A stretch of 5,591 nt of DNA from JAICLL01 sp035252155 (lineage in GTDB: Bacteria; Planctomycetota; Planctomycetia; Pirellulales; JAICIG01): the NCBI GenBank assembly GCA_035252155.1, contig DATFDL010000341.1, positions 1-5,591 on the forward strand. Direction: 5' to 3'. Both the position numbers and the translations under genes were made by a program. Below the pieces are notes generated by a model. It was not told the origin of the DNA. It saw nothing but the letters and a program-made list of their open reading frames with translations, and did not search any database. Every line of letters starts with the position of its first letter. Positions within the stretch are counted from its first letter, which is position 1. Below, in pieces: positions 1 through 5,591 of the stretch.

Positions 1-15
1 CGAATCGTACTTTGC

Positions 16-37
16 GGAACGCCACAGAGGGCGTTCC
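16..37. repeat. Perfect 8-bp inverted repeat (hairpin or REP-like palindrome)
   Basis: The arms GGAACGCC (16-23) and GGCGTTCC (30-37) are exact reverse complements separated by a 6-base loop, ACAGAG. Pairing does not extend past the arms (C15 faces C38). The downstream flank is CTACAG, not a T-run, so a classical intrinsic terminator is not supported. It may be a dispersed palindromic repeat, a hairpin ending an upstream gene that lies outside the window, or an operator. Only one copy is visible here, so its repetitive nature is inference. Confidence 0.55.
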
Positions 38-64
38 CTACAGACCTCGAGTGGGACGCGCCTC

Positions 65-81
65 GAATAAATAATTCTTTT
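65..81 (+). promoter_or_regulatory. AT-rich stretch before the regulator gene; candidate -10 element
   Basis: This AT-rich run stands out in GC-rich surroundings and directly precedes the ATG at 82. The hexamer AATAAT at 70-75 matches TATAAT at five of six positions. Seventeen bases upstream, TCGAGT (47-52) matches TTGACA at only three of six. No Shine-Dalgarno-like purine run lies in the usual 5-10 base window before the ATG. If 70-75 is a real -10 box, transcription would start at or next to the start codon, giving a leaderless mRNA. This is an inference from spacing only. Confidence 0.3.
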
Positions 82-1479
82 ATGCCCACATCGCCCCATC
101 GAACTCGGATTCTCATCGCCGACGACGACAGCACCATCCGCGCCAACCTGGCGATGTTGCTCTCGACCGAGGGCTACCAGGTTCGCGAAGCCGAGAACGG
201 CCGGCAAGCCGCGGAGGCGCTTGCGGAAGACGATGTGCATCTGGCTCTGCTCGACCTGAAGATGCCCGAGTTGGGCGGGCTAGACGTGCTGCGTCAATTC
301 CAAGACGAATTGGAAGAAACGCCGGTAATCGTCATAACCGCCTATGGCGGCAGCCAGGCCGCGATCGAAGCCATGAAGCTGGGCGCCTTCGATTACATCA
401 CCAAGCCGTTCGATCTGGACGAAGTGCTGTTTACGGTGCGGCGAGCGCTTACGCAGCAGGCCCTGATTGCCCAGGTGCGGGCCATGGAGCTGGCCCGCGG
501 CGAGCGCGACGAGCAGCCGATTGACGACGAGCTGCTCGGCCGCACGCCGGCGATGCTGGAAGTATTCAAAACCATCGGCCGGGTCGCCGCCACCGACGAG
601 CCGGTCTTGATTCTGGGCGAAAGCGGCACGGGCAAAGAATTGGTGGCCGGCGCGTTGCACGGCAATTCGCCGCGGGCCGAGCGGCCATTTATCAAAGTCA
701 ACTGCGCCGCGCTCAGCGCCACGCTGCTGGAAAGCGAGCTGTTCGGCCACGAGCGCGGGGCGTTTACCGGCGCCGTCGCGCAGCGGATCGGACGGTTCGA
801 GCAAGCCCACACCGGCACGCTGTTTCTCGACGAAGTCGGCGACATGGAGCTCGACATGCAGGCCAAGCTCTTGCGGGTGTTGCAGACCGGCCGCTTCGAG
901 CGCGTCGGCGGCAGCGCGACGGTGGCCACCGACGTGCGAATTATCGCGGCCACGAACCGCGATCTCGACGCGTTGATCGCCGACGAGAAATTTCGCGAAG
1001 ACCTGTGGTACCGGCTGAACGTGGTGACGATCAAGCTGCCACCGTTGCGCGAGCGGCGCGACGACATCGCCTTGATCGCCGAGCGGGTGGTGGCGCGATT
1101 GGCGGAGAAATATCACTGGCCGCGGCTGGCGCTGTCGCGCGAGGCGGTCGAGTGGCTGCGAGATCAGCCGTGGTATGGCAACGTCCGTGAGCTGCAGAAC
1201 GTGTTGGCCCGCGCCGCCGCGCTGGCCCGCGGCCGCTTGATTCTGCCTGCCGATCTGACGCCCGCCGCCACGCAGCCCGCCGCCCGCGGCGACGCGCCGG
1301 TGGTTCCCGCCGGCAGTTTGCAGCTCAAGGCGATCTTGGCCGACACCGAGCGGCGCGTGATCGCTCAAGCATTGGAGCAAGCCAAATGGAACCGCACTCA
1401 GGCTGCTCGCCTGCTCGGCATCAGCCGCCGCCAGCTCTTTGATAAAATCCGGCAATACGAGTTGCAGCCGCCACGGTAA
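82..1479 (+). CDS. NtrC-family sigma-54-dependent response regulator
   Basis: This is a cytoplasmic two-component response regulator that activates sigma-54 RNA polymerase by ATP hydrolysis once phosphorylated. The 465 residues match the family's usual length and all three domains are present. The receiver (about 8-122) has acidic residues D14/D15, phospho-acceptor D58, T86 and K108. The AAA+ domain (about 150-385) has Walker A GESGTGKE (179-186), the sigma-54 contact loop GAFTGA (226-231), Walker B with D250/E251, ATNRDL near 290-295, candidate arginine fingers R305 and R311, and sensor II WYGNVREL with R369. A Fis-type helix-turn-helix lies at about 420-461 (AARLLGISRR). A linker rich in Ala and Pro (about 392-412) precedes the DNA-binding part. 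Every key residue is in place, so it should be active. The reading frame stays open to base 1, but the receiver begins right after the ATG at 82 and no upstream ATG or GTG is in frame. No histidine kinase is in the window; it may lie to the left. The regulated genes cannot be told from this sequence. Confidence 0.95.
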   Translation: MPTSPHRTRILIADDDSTIRANLAMLLSTEGYQVREAENGRQAAEALAEDDVHLALLDLKMPELGGLDVLRQFQDELEETPVIVITAYGGSQAAIEAMKLGAFDYITKPFDLDEVLFTVRRALTQQALIAQVRAMELARGERDEQPIDDELLGRTPAMLEVFKTIGRVAATDEPVLILGESGTGKELVAGALHGNSPRAERPFIKVNCAALSATLLESELFGHERGAFTGAVAQRIGRFEQAHTGTLFLDEVGDMELDMQAKLLRVLQTGRFERVGGSATVATDVRIIAATNRDLDALIADEKFREDLWYRLNVVTIKLPPLRERRDDIALIAERVVARLAEKYHWPRLALSREAVEWLRDQPWYGNVRELQNVLARAAALARGRLILPADLTPAATQPAARGDAPVVPAGSLQLKAILADTERRVIAQALEQAKWNRTQAARLLGISRRQLFDKIRQYELQPPR

Positions 1480-1543
1480 TGAAAGCGTGTCATCGCCGCG
1501 CCGCATTCGATCGGCGTCATGGTCGCGATCGCCCGCAGAAGTC
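1480..1543. other. Convergent intergenic gap without a clear terminator
   Basis: These 64 bases separate the 3' ends of the regulator (+) and the BON gene (-). The best fold is a 5-bp stem, CGCCG (1499-1503) with CGGCG (1512-1516), which is too weak and has no T-run on either strand. I see no supportable terminator, so transcripts from both sides may run into each other or stop by Rho-type termination. Confidence 0.4.
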
Positions 1544-2131
1544 TCAAAAACCCTCTTGCCGCAGGAATTCGATGACCGACTTGGCGTGAAAAGTCACGCG
1601 ATGCAGCTTGCCCTCCGGCTTCGATGCGCCGACCCAAGAATTCGTTTTCAGCCAATCGGCATAGCTTGCGAGTACGACGCGCAGTCTTTCCGCTTCTCTT
1701 CCGCTGGCGCAGTCGAAGGTGTAACTGTCTCCCTTTCGGGTGTGCGGCATGCTCGTCACGGCGGTCGACTTCGATGAGGAGGCAGGCTCGCTCGACGTCG
1801 CGGGCTGCGGCTTCGCCGTCTCTTGCTGTGCGACGGCTTCCGGTTTGTCTTTAGGCTGGCTCTGCGGCTGGCTGGTCGGCTGCGCGTGTTGGCGTTTCGG
1901 CGAAGGCGTCACTTTGAGTTTCTCGACAACCCGCTTCACGCCTTCGACCGTGCGAATGGCTTGCACGGCGGCGTCGCGCTGGTGGACGTACTGCACCGTG
2001 CCCGACAAGGTGACCTCGCCGTTGCGTGTCTGCACACGAATTTCGCAGGGCGATCGCAGCCCGCGTCCGGCAAGCTGCCGGGTGACGTTTTGCGAGATGT
2101 CGGCGTCGCGTAGCGGAACTTTGCGATCCAT
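1544..2131 (-). CDS. BON-domain protein with unrecognised C-terminal domain
   Basis: The 195-residue product has three parts. Residues about 8-75 form a BON domain: the pattern EIRVQTRNGEVTLSGTV, then conserved Arg/Ala positions and GVKRVVEKLKV, is typical. BON domains in other proteins are linked to membrane or phospholipid binding and stress tolerance (OsmY, YgaU/Kbp). Residues about 76-128 are a Q/P/S/K-rich linker, probably disordered. Residues about 129-195 form a compact predicted alpha/beta segment (GDSYTFDCAS, a long amphipathic helix around 145-162, then HRVTFHAKSVIEFLRQEGF) that I cannot assign. There is no signal peptide or membrane segment, unlike OsmY, so a cytoplasmic location is inferred. 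The ATG at 2131 is the only reasonable start: an in-frame TGA lies upstream at 2173-2171, and a GAAGG sits 9 bases ahead. Cysteines are C29 and C141. The BON call is firm; the cellular role is unknown. Confidence 0.85.
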   Translation of the reverse strand: MDRKVPLRDADISQNVTRQLAGRGLRSPCEIRVQTRNGEVTLSGTVQYVHQRDAAVQAIRTVEGVKRVVEKLKVTPSPKRQHAQPTSQPQSQPKDKPEAVAQQETAKPQPATSSEPASSSKSTAVTSMPHTRKGDSYTFDCASGREAERLRVVLASYADWLKTNSWVGASKPEGKLHRVTFHAKSVIEFLRQEGF

Positions 2132-2140
2132 GATCGTGGG

Positions 2141-2145
2141 CCTTC
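2141..2145 (-). promoter_or_regulatory. Shine-Dalgarno-like site of the BON gene
   Basis: Read on the minus strand the site is GAAGG, nine bases before the ATG at 2131. It supports that start codon. None of the other three genes has an equally clear site. Confidence 0.5.
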
Positions 2146-2232
2146 GAGATTGAGTCGGTAGCGATGTGCCTCAATTCTCATCGTAGTGCCGCGACGGGGA
2201 TAAGGCCAGCGATCCATTTCCGGGCAGGTTCG

Positions 2233-2299
2233 TTCCAGTGCGACACGACCGCGCGTGCTGGACAAAGCCGCGCCGCCGTGAAACACTGGAAGGCCAGTG
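2233..2299. repeat. Cluster of CCAGTG half-sites forming dyads
   Basis: TTCCAGTG (2233-2240) is the exact reverse complement of CACTGGAA (2284-2291). The latter also pairs locally as CACTGG (2284-2289), a 4-base spacer AAGG, and CCAGTG (2294-2299). That gives three copies of the six-base half-site within 67 bases. The outer pair is about 51 bp centre to centre, close to five helical turns, and the inner dyad ends 34 bases before the GTG start of the downstream gene. This would suit a regulator-binding site, but short dyads arise by chance and no binding protein can be named. Confidence 0.3.
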
Positions 2300-2333
2300 A
2301 GCCAGAGGCAGCCAAGTTAATTCGGAACCAGCC

Positions 2334-4538
2334 GTGATTCCACCGGTGCTGCGAGCGTGCAACCTGCGGATCGTAACCGGCTGCTTCGCCGGTCTGCTGG
2401 GGCTGAATGCCACGACCGCCGCGATCGCCGTGGACCGTGAAACATCGGCACGGTTCGCCGAGCAAATCGCCCCGCTGTTCGCCAGGCATTGCTTGGGGTG
2501 CCACAATCCTTCGGATCAAAAAGGCGGGCTCGACCTGACGCGGGCTGAAGGGCTGACCAAGGGAGGCGAGAGCGGCCCGGCGGTTGTGCCCGGCGACGCG
2601 GACGCAAGCTTGTTGTGGCAGCGCGTCGCGGCTGACGAAATGCCGCCCGAGCGTACAACGCCCGCAAGCCGCATTTCGCTGACGGCGGCCGAGAAAGCGA
2701 CGCTGCGCGAGTGGATCGCCGCCGGCGCCGAGTGGGGCGCGGGGCCGATTGACGCTCTGGCCTTCAGCACCGACCGTCGGGCAGGCGTCGATTGGTGGTC
2801 GCTGCGACCCATCGCCGAAACTTCGCCGCCAGGAAGTCATCCCGAGGCAACGGTCAATACCATCGATGCCTTCATCGTCGCGCGGCTCGAAGCGGCAGGT
2901 TTGCAACCTTCGCCGCCCGCCGGCCGGCGTGTGCTCATCCGCCGGCTTTCGTTCGACCTGATCGGTTTGCCGCCCTCGCCCGATGAGGTTGAAGCGTTTC
3001 TCAACGATGCATCGCCGTCGGCGTATGAACAACTGGTCGAACGTCTGCTGGCTTCGCCGCATTACGGCGAACGCTGGGCGCGGCATTGGCTCGACGTCGT
3101 CCGGTTCGCCGAAAGCCAGGGCTTCGAGCGCGACCGCTTGAGGACGAATGCCTGGCCCTATCGCGATTGGGTGGTGGCGGCGCTGAACGACGACATGCCG
3201 TATGACGAATTTCTGCTGCGGCAAATTGCCGGCGATGTCCTGTGGCCCGACGACCCGACGGCCCTGGTGGCGACCGGCTTTTTGGTGGCCGGTCCCTGGG
3301 ACGAGGTCGGCCAGACGCAGCAGAGTGAGGCGATGAAGGCCGTGGTGCGGCAGGACGAGCTGGAAGATCTGGTCGCGGTGACCACGCAAACCTGCCTGGG
3401 CCTCACCGTGCACTGCGCGCGGTGTCACGATCACAAGTTCGATCCGGTCTCGCAGGTGGATTACTACCGTGTCGCGGCGGCGTTAGGCGGCGTGAGGCAC
3501 GGTGAACGCAAAACGCCCACGGGCACGGGCCTGCTCGCCGGGGGCGCGGCGTATGCCGTGACGCCGCAGCAGCCCGAAACGACGTATCTGTTGCGGCGCG
3601 GAGATACGCGGCAGCGTGGCGACGTAATCTCGCCGGGCGGCGTGAAGGCCGTTGCGGCCGCGCGTGCTGAGTTCGGTCTGCCGCCCGACGCGCCCGAGGC
3701 CGAGCGCCGCGTGAAGCTGGCCCGCTGGATCACCGCCCCGGAAAACCCGCTGACCGCCCGTGTGATAGTCAATCGGCTCTGGCAGTATCACTTTGGCGTC
3801 GGGCTGGTCGATACGCCCAACGATTTCGGCTTCAACGGCGGGCGGCCCTCGCACCCCGAACTGCTCGATTGGCTGGCGGCCGAGCTAGTGCGAAACCGCT
3901 GGAGCCTGAAGCAGCTTCATCGGGCCATCGTGCTCTCGGCCGCGTATCGGCAAGCCGCGACCTTCGACACCCAGGCTGCGCGCGTCGATGCCGCCAATCG
4001 CCTGCTGTGGCGGAAGACGCCGCTGCGGCTGGAGGCCGAAGAGCTGCGCGACGCGGTGCTGGCCGTCGCCGGGCAATTGAACCGCACCGTCGGCGGGCCG
4101 GGCTATCAAGACTTTCGCACCTTTACCAACAACAGCCAATTCTACGAGGTGTTCGATGCCGAAGGTTTTGCCTTTCAGCGCCGGAGCCTCTATCGCACGT
4201 GCATCCGTTCGGGCACCAGCCCGCTGCTCGACGTGCTCGACTGCCCCGATCCATCGGCCACCGCCCCCACCCGCGCCGTCACCACCACGCCGCTGCAGGC
4301 CCTGGCCCTGCTCAACGATTCGTTCATGCTGCGAATGGCCGATCGTTTCGCCGAGCGGCTGCGCGACGAAGCGGGCGGCGATGTTGCCGCCCAGGTCGAC
4401 CGGGCATACCGCCTGGCGTTTGCCCGGCCCGTTTCCGCCGACGAGCAGGCAATCGCCCAGGCGTTTGTATCGCAACACGGGCTGGCCGCCTTTTGCCGCG
4501 TGATTTTTAACGCGAACGAGTTTCTGTATGTCGAATGA
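2334..4538 (+). CDS. PSCyt1-DUF1549-DUF1553 planctomycete cytochrome c-type protein
   Basis: This 734-residue exported protein has the architecture typical of Planctomycetota. An N-terminal signal (about 1-32: R9/R13, hydrophobic core, likely AxA-type cleavage near A32) is followed by PSCyt1 (about 40-135) with heme c motif CLGCH (53-57) and candidate axial Met in DEMPPE (M103). DUF1549/PSCyt2 spans about 174-385 (FDLIGLPPSPDEVEAF, HYGERWARHWLDVVRFAES) and ends with a second CxxCH, CARCH (361-365), followed by DHKFDP. DUF1553/PSD1 spans about 453-730 (NPLTARVIVNRLWQYHFG, GGRPSHPELLDWLA, TTPLQALALLN, NANEFLYVE). The segment between the two DUFs is only about 67 residues, shorter than in many relatives. 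The biochemical role is not settled: covalent heme is predicted from the motifs, and an extracytoplasmic redox or polymer-degradation role is a hypothesis. The GTG at 2334 is the first possible start after an in-frame TGA (2298-2300) and places the signal peptide correctly; no strong ribosome site precedes it. The 3' end overlaps the next gene. Confidence 0.93.
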   Translation: MIPPVLRACNLRIVTGCFAGLLGLNATTAAIAVDRETSARFAEQIAPLFARHCLGCHNPSDQKGGLDLTRAEGLTKGGESGPAVVPGDADASLLWQRVAADEMPPERTTPASRISLTAAEKATLREWIAAGAEWGAGPIDALAFSTDRRAGVDWWSLRPIAETSPPGSHPEATVNTIDAFIVARLEAAGLQPSPPAGRRVLIRRLSFDLIGLPPSPDEVEAFLNDASPSAYEQLVERLLASPHYGERWARHWLDVVRFAESQGFERDRLRTNAWPYRDWVVAALNDDMPYDEFLLRQIAGDVLWPDDPTALVATGFLVAGPWDEVGQTQQSEAMKAVVRQDELEDLVAVTTQTCLGLTVHCARCHDHKFDPVSQVDYYRVAAALGGVRHGERKTPTGTGLLAGGAAYAVTPQQPETTYLLRRGDTRQRGDVISPGGVKAVAAARAEFGLPPDAPEAERRVKLARWITAPENPLTARVIVNRLWQYHFGVGLVDTPNDFGFNGGRPSHPELLDWLAAELVRNRWSLKQLHRAIVLSAAYRQAATFDTQAARVDAANRLLWRKTPLRLEAEELRDAVLAVAGQLNRTVGGPGYQDFRTFTNNSQFYEVFDAEGFAFQRRSLYRTCIRSGTSPLLDVLDCPDPSATAPTRAVTTTPLQALALLNDSFMLRMADRFAERLRDEAGGDVAAQVDRAYRLAFARPVSADEQAIAQAFVSQHGLAAFCRVIFNANEFLYVE

Positions 4539-5591
4539 TTTCGATCGGTGCGGCGAGCGTTATCCGCGCCGCGATTTTTTGTCGTGGGTGGGCGGGGGGC
4601 TTGGCGCCGCGGCGCTCGTTCATTTGCTCGGCCGCGATCAGGCTCGGGCCGCAGCCGTTAGCGACGCCGACGATCCGCCGCCGCACTTGCCCGTCAAAGC
4701 CAAGCGCGCCATTCATATCTTTTTATGCGGCGGATTGAGCCACGTCGATTCGTTTGACTATCGACCCGAACTGGCGCGGCTGCACGGACAGCCGTTGCCC
4801 GGCGGCGAAAAGCCCGACGTCTTTTTTGGCCAGGTCGGACTGCTGCGCCAGCCCGATTGGCAGTTCCGCCAGCGCGGCGCCAGCGGGCTGTGGGTTTCGG
4901 ACCTGTTTCCCCACTTGGCCGCCGTGGCCGATGAGCTGACGGTGATTCGCTCGATGACGGCTGAGACGTCGAACCACACGCCCGCCACGTTCCAGGCGAA
5001 CACCGGATTTCGGCTGAACGGCTTTCCGGTGCTGGGGTCGTGGCTGTCGTTCGGCTTGGGCAGCGAGACCGACGAGCTGCCGGCTTATGTGGTCATACCC
5101 GACGTGCGGGGCGTGCCGGCGGGCGGGTCGATCAATTGGTCGAACGGTTTTTTGCCGGCGCGGCATCAGGGGGTGACGCTGCGCAGCCGCGGGCCGGCCA
5201 TTCACGACCTCGCCCCGGCTCGGCCCATTGCCGCCGACACCGAAGCCGCCAGCCGCCAATTGCTGACCGCCATGAATGAGCGACACCTGGCCGAACATGC
5301 CGGCAGCGATGCGCTGCTGGCTCGCATCCGCAGCTACGAAATGGCGGCCCGCATGCAGTTGGCCGTGCCCGAAGTCGCCGATCTCGATCGCGAGACCGCC
5401 CGCACGCACGAGCTGTACGGGCTGGGGGGCGACGCCACCAACGATTTCGGCCGGGCCTGCCTGCTGGCCCGGCGGCTGCTCGAACGCGGCGTGCGTTTCG
5501 TGCAGCTCTTTTCGGGCGGGGCGTTCGGCAGTCCGCGGATCAACTGGGACGGGCATGAAGACATGGTGGCCAACCACGGCCAGGAAGCGGC
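4528..5591 (+). CDS. DUF1501 protein with Tat signal (partial, cut by window end)
   Basis: The frame is open from the ATG at 4528 to the last base, giving 354 complete codons and no stop. The N-terminus is a twin-arginine signal: RYPRRDFLSW (R14/R15) then a Gly/Ala/Leu core to about residue 34 and an Ala-rich likely cleavage area (about 39-43). The mature part matches DUF1501, related to the sulfatase/alkaline phosphatase superfamily: HIFLCGGLSHVDSFD (63-77), SDLFPHLA, SMTAETSNHTPATFQANTG (142-160), LLARRLLERGVRFVQLFSGG (312-331) and NWDGHED (339-345). H72, D74, H150, H343 and H350 are plausible metal-site residues by family resemblance only. Full DUF1501 proteins are usually somewhat over 400 residues, so roughly the last quarter is missing. 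The start lies inside the previous gene (11-base overlap with its TGA at 4536-4538), which suggests translational coupling. Tat export implies folding, possibly with a cofactor, before export. The substrate is unknown. Confidence 0.93.
   Translation, partial: MSNDFDRCGERYPRRDFLSWVGGGLGAAALVHLLGRDQARAAAVSDADDPPPHLPVKAKRAIHIFLCGGLSHVDSFDYRPELARLHGQPLPGGEKPDVFFGQVGLLRQPDWQFRQRGASGLWVSDLFPHLAAVADELTVIRSMTAETSNHTPATFQANTGFRLNGFPVLGSWLSFGLGSETDELPAYVVIPDVRGVPAGGSINWSNGFLPARHQGVTLRSRGPAIHDLAPARPIAADTEAASRQLLTAMNERHLAEHAGSDALLARIRSYEMAARMQLAVPEVADLDRETARTHELYGLGGDATNDFGRACLLARRLLERGVRFVQLFSGGAFGSPRINWDGHEDMVANHGQEA

Larger units (their letters stand above)
2132..2333. promoter_or_regulatory. Divergent intergenic region between BON and cytochrome-type genes
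   Basis: This 202-bp stretch must hold the promoters for the minus-strand BON gene and the plus-strand PSCyt1/DUF1501 pair. On the plus strand TGGACA (2259-2264) matches TTGACA at five of six positions, but the segment 17 bases on, AACACT (2282-2287), is a poor -10. No sigma-54 -24/-12 element was found that keeps GG-N10-GC with good flanks. Frames that cross the region look like out-of-frame shadows with no domain pattern. Exact promoter positions cannot be given. Confidence 0.4.

Noticed and set aside
280..1506. Long minus-strand open frame (408 codons) opposite the response regulator
   Set aside because: It lies antisense to a complete NtrC-type protein with all motifs intact; the composition is that of a shadow frame.
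1499..1516. Stem CGCCG/CGGCG in the convergent gap as a terminator
   Set aside because: Only five pairs with an 8-base loop and no T-run on either strand.
1525..1532. Palindrome GCGATCGC, identical to the cyanobacterial HIP1 octamer
   Set aside because: A single copy in GC-rich DNA with many GATC-type words is expected by chance; nothing else suggests a cyanobacterium.
1740..2153. Plus-strand open frame (137 codons) across the BON gene
   Set aside because: It has Cys/Arg/Ser-rich composition without a recognisable domain, while the minus strand gives a clear BON domain with a Shine-Dalgarno-like site.
2123..2217. Nine-base direct repeat GCGATCCAT at 2123-2131 and 2209-2217, giving a second ATGGATCGC upstream of the BON start
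   Set aside because: The upstream copy is in a different frame from the BON gene and leads to a translation without domain features; it is probably coincidence.
2254..2275. GG-N10-GC spacing near 2260-2273 as a sigma-54 promoter
   Set aside because: Only the invariant dinucleotides fit; the surrounding bases do not match TGGCAC and TTGC, and such spacing is common in GC-rich DNA.
2364..2385. Possible lipobox (VTGC, residues 14-17) in the signal of the cytochrome-type protein
   Set aside because: The hydrophobic stretch before C17 is too short; most of the hydrophobic core follows the cysteine, so cleavage near AIA (about residue 32) is more likely.
2178..3434. Long minus-strand open frame (418 codons) opposite the cytochrome-type gene
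   Set aside because: Its translation shows no domain pattern, is rich in Arg, Gly, Gln and His as expected of GC-rich antisense shadows, and the plus strand encodes an unmistakable family protein.
4575..5153. Three T6 runs (4575-4580, 4822-4827, 5148-5153) as possible slippage or frameshift sites in the DUF1501 gene
   Set aside because: The single frame through all three gives continuous family-like protein, and no conserved alternative frame continues from any of them.

Overview
The window is GC-rich DNA whose gene content points to a planctomycete, probably of the Pirellulales/Pirellula type. The strongest indicator is the pair at the right end: a PSCyt1-DUF1549-DUF1553 'planctomycete cytochrome c' protein followed by an overlapping DUF1501 protein with a Tat signal. 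Such pairs occur in many paralogous copies in Planctomycetota and are uncommon elsewhere. The lineage is inferred from protein families, not from a marker gene.

Layout: bases 1-81 are non-coding as far as visible and hold a perfect 8-bp inverted repeat (16-37) and an AT-rich stretch just before the first gene. Bases 82-1479 (+) encode a complete NtrC-type sigma-54-activating response regulator. Bases 1544-2131 (-) encode a BON-domain protein with a low-complexity linker and an unrecognised C-terminal domain; it converges with the regulator across a 64-bp gap that has no convincing terminator. Bases 2132-2333 are a 202-bp divergent intergenic region with a small cluster of CCAGTG half-sites. 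Bases 2334-4538 (+) encode an exported protein of 734 residues with two CxxCH motifs. Bases 4528-5591 (+) encode the first 354 residues of a DUF1501 protein that runs off the right edge, starting 11 bases before the stop of the gene in front.

How the genes may work together: the last two almost certainly form one translationally coupled unit acting outside the cytoplasm (one Sec-type signal, one Tat-type signal). The response regulator would drive sigma-54 promoters, but no good -24/-12 site was found by eye upstream of the other genes, so nothing here ties it to them. Its partner kinase is not in the window. The BON protein has its own transcript direction and no visible link to either side.

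I see no defence system, mobile element, CRISPR array or RNA gene. Nothing qualifies as a clearly new system. The items most worth checking are the left-edge palindrome, the possible leaderless start of the regulator, the unknown C-terminal domain of the BON protein, and the short inter-domain segment of the cytochrome-type protein.
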